A stretch of 16,121 nt of DNA from an uncultured Synechococcus sp. (GTDB lineage Bacteria > Cyanobacteriota > Cyanobacteriia > PCC-6307 > Cyanobiaceae), in assembly GCA_937930135.1 (NCBI GenBank), contig CALGVO010000164.1, positions 1-16,121 of the forward strand, written 5' to 3'. Of the stretch, positions 15,144-16,121 are shown piece by piece. Every line of letters begins with the position of its first letter. The stretch's first letter is position 1. The notes below the pieces were generated by a model. It ran no database searches. It saw nothing but the letters and a program-made list of their open reading frames with translations, and was not told the origin of the DNA. A program made the translations under genes and the position numbers.

Positions 15144-15538
15144 TGGATTGGCTGGCTTTGATTGCCGCTGCCGCTGATGTTTGCCGTAAACCCTTGCGCC
15201 ACGGTGTGGTGCCAGTGGGAACTGATGACGCCGAGCCGCAGACCATCCACCTCGATGACCTGCGGCTTCGCCTCGAAGCGAGGGGTCCGGAAGGGGCCCG
15301 TCAGCAGTTTCACGATCTTGAGCTGGAGATCTATCGCAGTGGAGCGGATCTCAACCTGATGCTGGGTTGGTGGGAGCAGCCCGATCGACCTCTGCTCTGG
15401 CAGGGGCAGCATCCAGTGTGGATGGACGGGAGCAGTGGTCAGCGCTGCACTGCTCCTTCCGATGGTGCCCCGATCGAAGCCCTGGCGAGACGTTTGCGTG
15501 CTCTCCTGGTGGGATCTCTGGCTCAGGAGGGCGGCTGA
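15143..15538 (+). CDS. Unrecognised 131-residue protein, coupled to the CIA30 gene
   Basis: I do not recognise the family. The protein is soluble-looking: a hydrophobic helix at the start (MDWLALIAAAADVCRKPLR), a likely beta-rich centre (IHLDDLRLRLEAR, DLELEIYRSGADLNLML), a Trp-containing part (GWWEQPDRPLLW, VWMDG) and a C-terminal amphipathic helix (PIEALARRLRALLVGSL). The ATG overlaps the CIA30 stop (TGATG), so it is very likely translated together with it. GC and codon use look like the neighbours, which argues for a real gene. The last 16 bases overlap the 3' end of ilvD on the other strand. It may be specific to picocyanobacteria. Confidence 0.75.
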   Translation: MDWLALIAAAADVCRKPLRHGVVPVGTDDAEPQTIHLDDLRLRLEARGPEGARQQFHDLELEIYRSGADLNLMLGWWEQPDRPLLWQGQHPVWMDGSSGQRCTAPSDGAPIEALARRLRALLVGSLAQEGG

Positions 15539-16121
15539 TCGGTGACTGCGCCCTGGCTGCTGGAGCTCACCAGACGGGCGTATTTGCCGAGGATGCCAGT
15601 GCGATAACGGGGTGCGGGTGTGGTCCAGGCGGCGCGGCGTTGGGCCAGTTCGGTTTCATCCACGTTGAGCTGAATCAGCAGCTGGTTCGCATCCACGGTG
15701 ATGCTGTCGCCTTCCTGCACCAGGCCGATCGTGCCCCCCACCGCGGCTTCCGGAGCCACATGACCAATCACCAGGCCGTAGGAACCGCCTGAGAAGCGGC
15801 CATCGGTGATCAGCGCAACCTTGTCGAGCAGACCCTGGCCCACGATCGCCGAGGTGGGGCTGAGCATCTCCCGCATCCCCGGGCCTCCCACCGGCCCCTC
15901 ATTGCGCACCACCACCACATCGCCTGGGGTGATCTGCTTGTCGAGAATGGCAGCGAGGCAGGTTTCCTCGCTTTCGAACACGCGGGCTGGGCCGGTGATC
16001 ACCGGGTTTTTGACGCCGCTGATCTTGGCCACCGCGCCTTCTTCGGCCAGGTTGCCTTTGAGGATTGCCAGATGCCCCTTGGCATAAAGGGGATGGCTCA
16101 GGGGTCGAATCACGTCCTGGC
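15523..16121 (-). CDS. ilvD: Dihydroxy-acid dehydratase, C-terminal part (5' end beyond window)
   Basis: The frame runs off the right edge; the codons visible before VIRPLSHPLYAKGHLAIL read QD, as in IlvD, so this is an edge truncation, not a broken gene. About 198 C-terminal residues are present: AVAKISGVKNP, GPARVFESEE, RNEGPVGGPGMREML and TDGRFSGGSYGLVIGHVAPEA, in which the RFSGGS serine is the proposed catalytic base. The iron-sulfur cysteines lie mostly in the missing N-terminal part. IlvD dehydrates dihydroxy-acids in valine, isoleucine and leucine synthesis. It converges on, and overlaps by 16 bases, the 131-residue gene. Confidence 0.97.
   Translation of the reverse strand, partial: QDVIRPLSHPLYAKGHLAILKGNLAEEGAVAKISGVKNPVITGPARVFESEETCLAAILDKQITPGDVVVVRNEGPVGGPGMREMLSPTSAIVGQGLLDKVALITDGRFSGGSYGLVIGHVAPEAAVGGTIGLVQEGDSITVDANQLLIQLNVDETELAQRRAAWTTPAPRYRTGILGKYARLVSSSSQGAVTDQPPS

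Noticed and set aside
1..16121. Mobile elements, CRISPR arrays, phage genes, tRNA or rRNA genes
   Set aside because: No transposase or integrase motifs, spaced repeats, terminal repeats or tRNA-like cloverleaf were seen; all genes fit a core cyanobacterial chromosome.

Overview
This 16.1 kb window, about 60% GC, looks like a core chromosomal segment of a marine picocyanobacterium (Synechococcus/Cyanobium group). The evidence is the gene content: a class II FBPase/SBPase of cyanobacterial type, 431-residue GlgC with the cyanobacterial C-terminal activator lysines, glutamyl-tRNA reductase for tetrapyrroles, a System II cytochrome c maturation protein (CcsA/Ycf5), and an LptA/LptB/LptF-like lipopolysaccharide (LPS) export set. 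Genes are tightly packed, with stop/start overlaps and frequent GTG or TTG starts. No transposase, phage gene, tRNA, rRNA, CRISPR array or other mobile signature was seen, and no gene-free stretch exceeds 300 bases.

Positions 1-7500 run on the plus strand: the 3' part of a U32-family gene; typA (ribosome-associated GTPase); a DUF309 gene; an exported LptA/OstA-like protein; lptB; one LptF/LptG-family permease; and ccsA. From typA to the permease the genes overlap or nearly touch (TTGA, ATGA and GTGA junctions; the gap before the LptA-like gene depends on its start). A bidirectional hairpin terminator at 7536-7563 closes this block and also serves convergent rpe.

Positions 7586-12249 hold rpe on the minus strand, then divergent glpX, hemA and glgC on the plus strand. 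The 189-base rpe/glpX spacer has a CACTG-ATA-CAGTG inverted repeat overlapping plausible promoter elements for both genes, and a hairpin in the presumed glpX leader.

Positions 12362-15538 hold gnd and pgl (two consecutive oxidative pentose phosphate steps), a stand-alone CIA30-domain protein and an unrecognised 131-residue protein translationally coupled to it. The gnd leader has a second inverted repeat with the same CACTGA/CAGTGA arms. The C-terminal third of ilvD lies on the minus strand at the right edge and overlaps the 131-residue gene tail to tail by 16 bases.

The centre and right therefore group carbon-flux genes: Calvin cycle (rpe, glpX), glycogen synthesis (glgC), oxidative pentose phosphate pathway (gnd, pgl) and the first tetrapyrrole step (hemA). 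The left groups envelope biogenesis and cytochrome maturation. I see no clearly new multi-gene system. The best leads are the shared inverted repeat at carbon-metabolism genes, the CIA30 plus unknown pair behind the oxidative pentose phosphate genes, a shortened loop in the FBPase/SBPase that may remove a redox switch, and the compact typA-DUF309-Lpt cluster.
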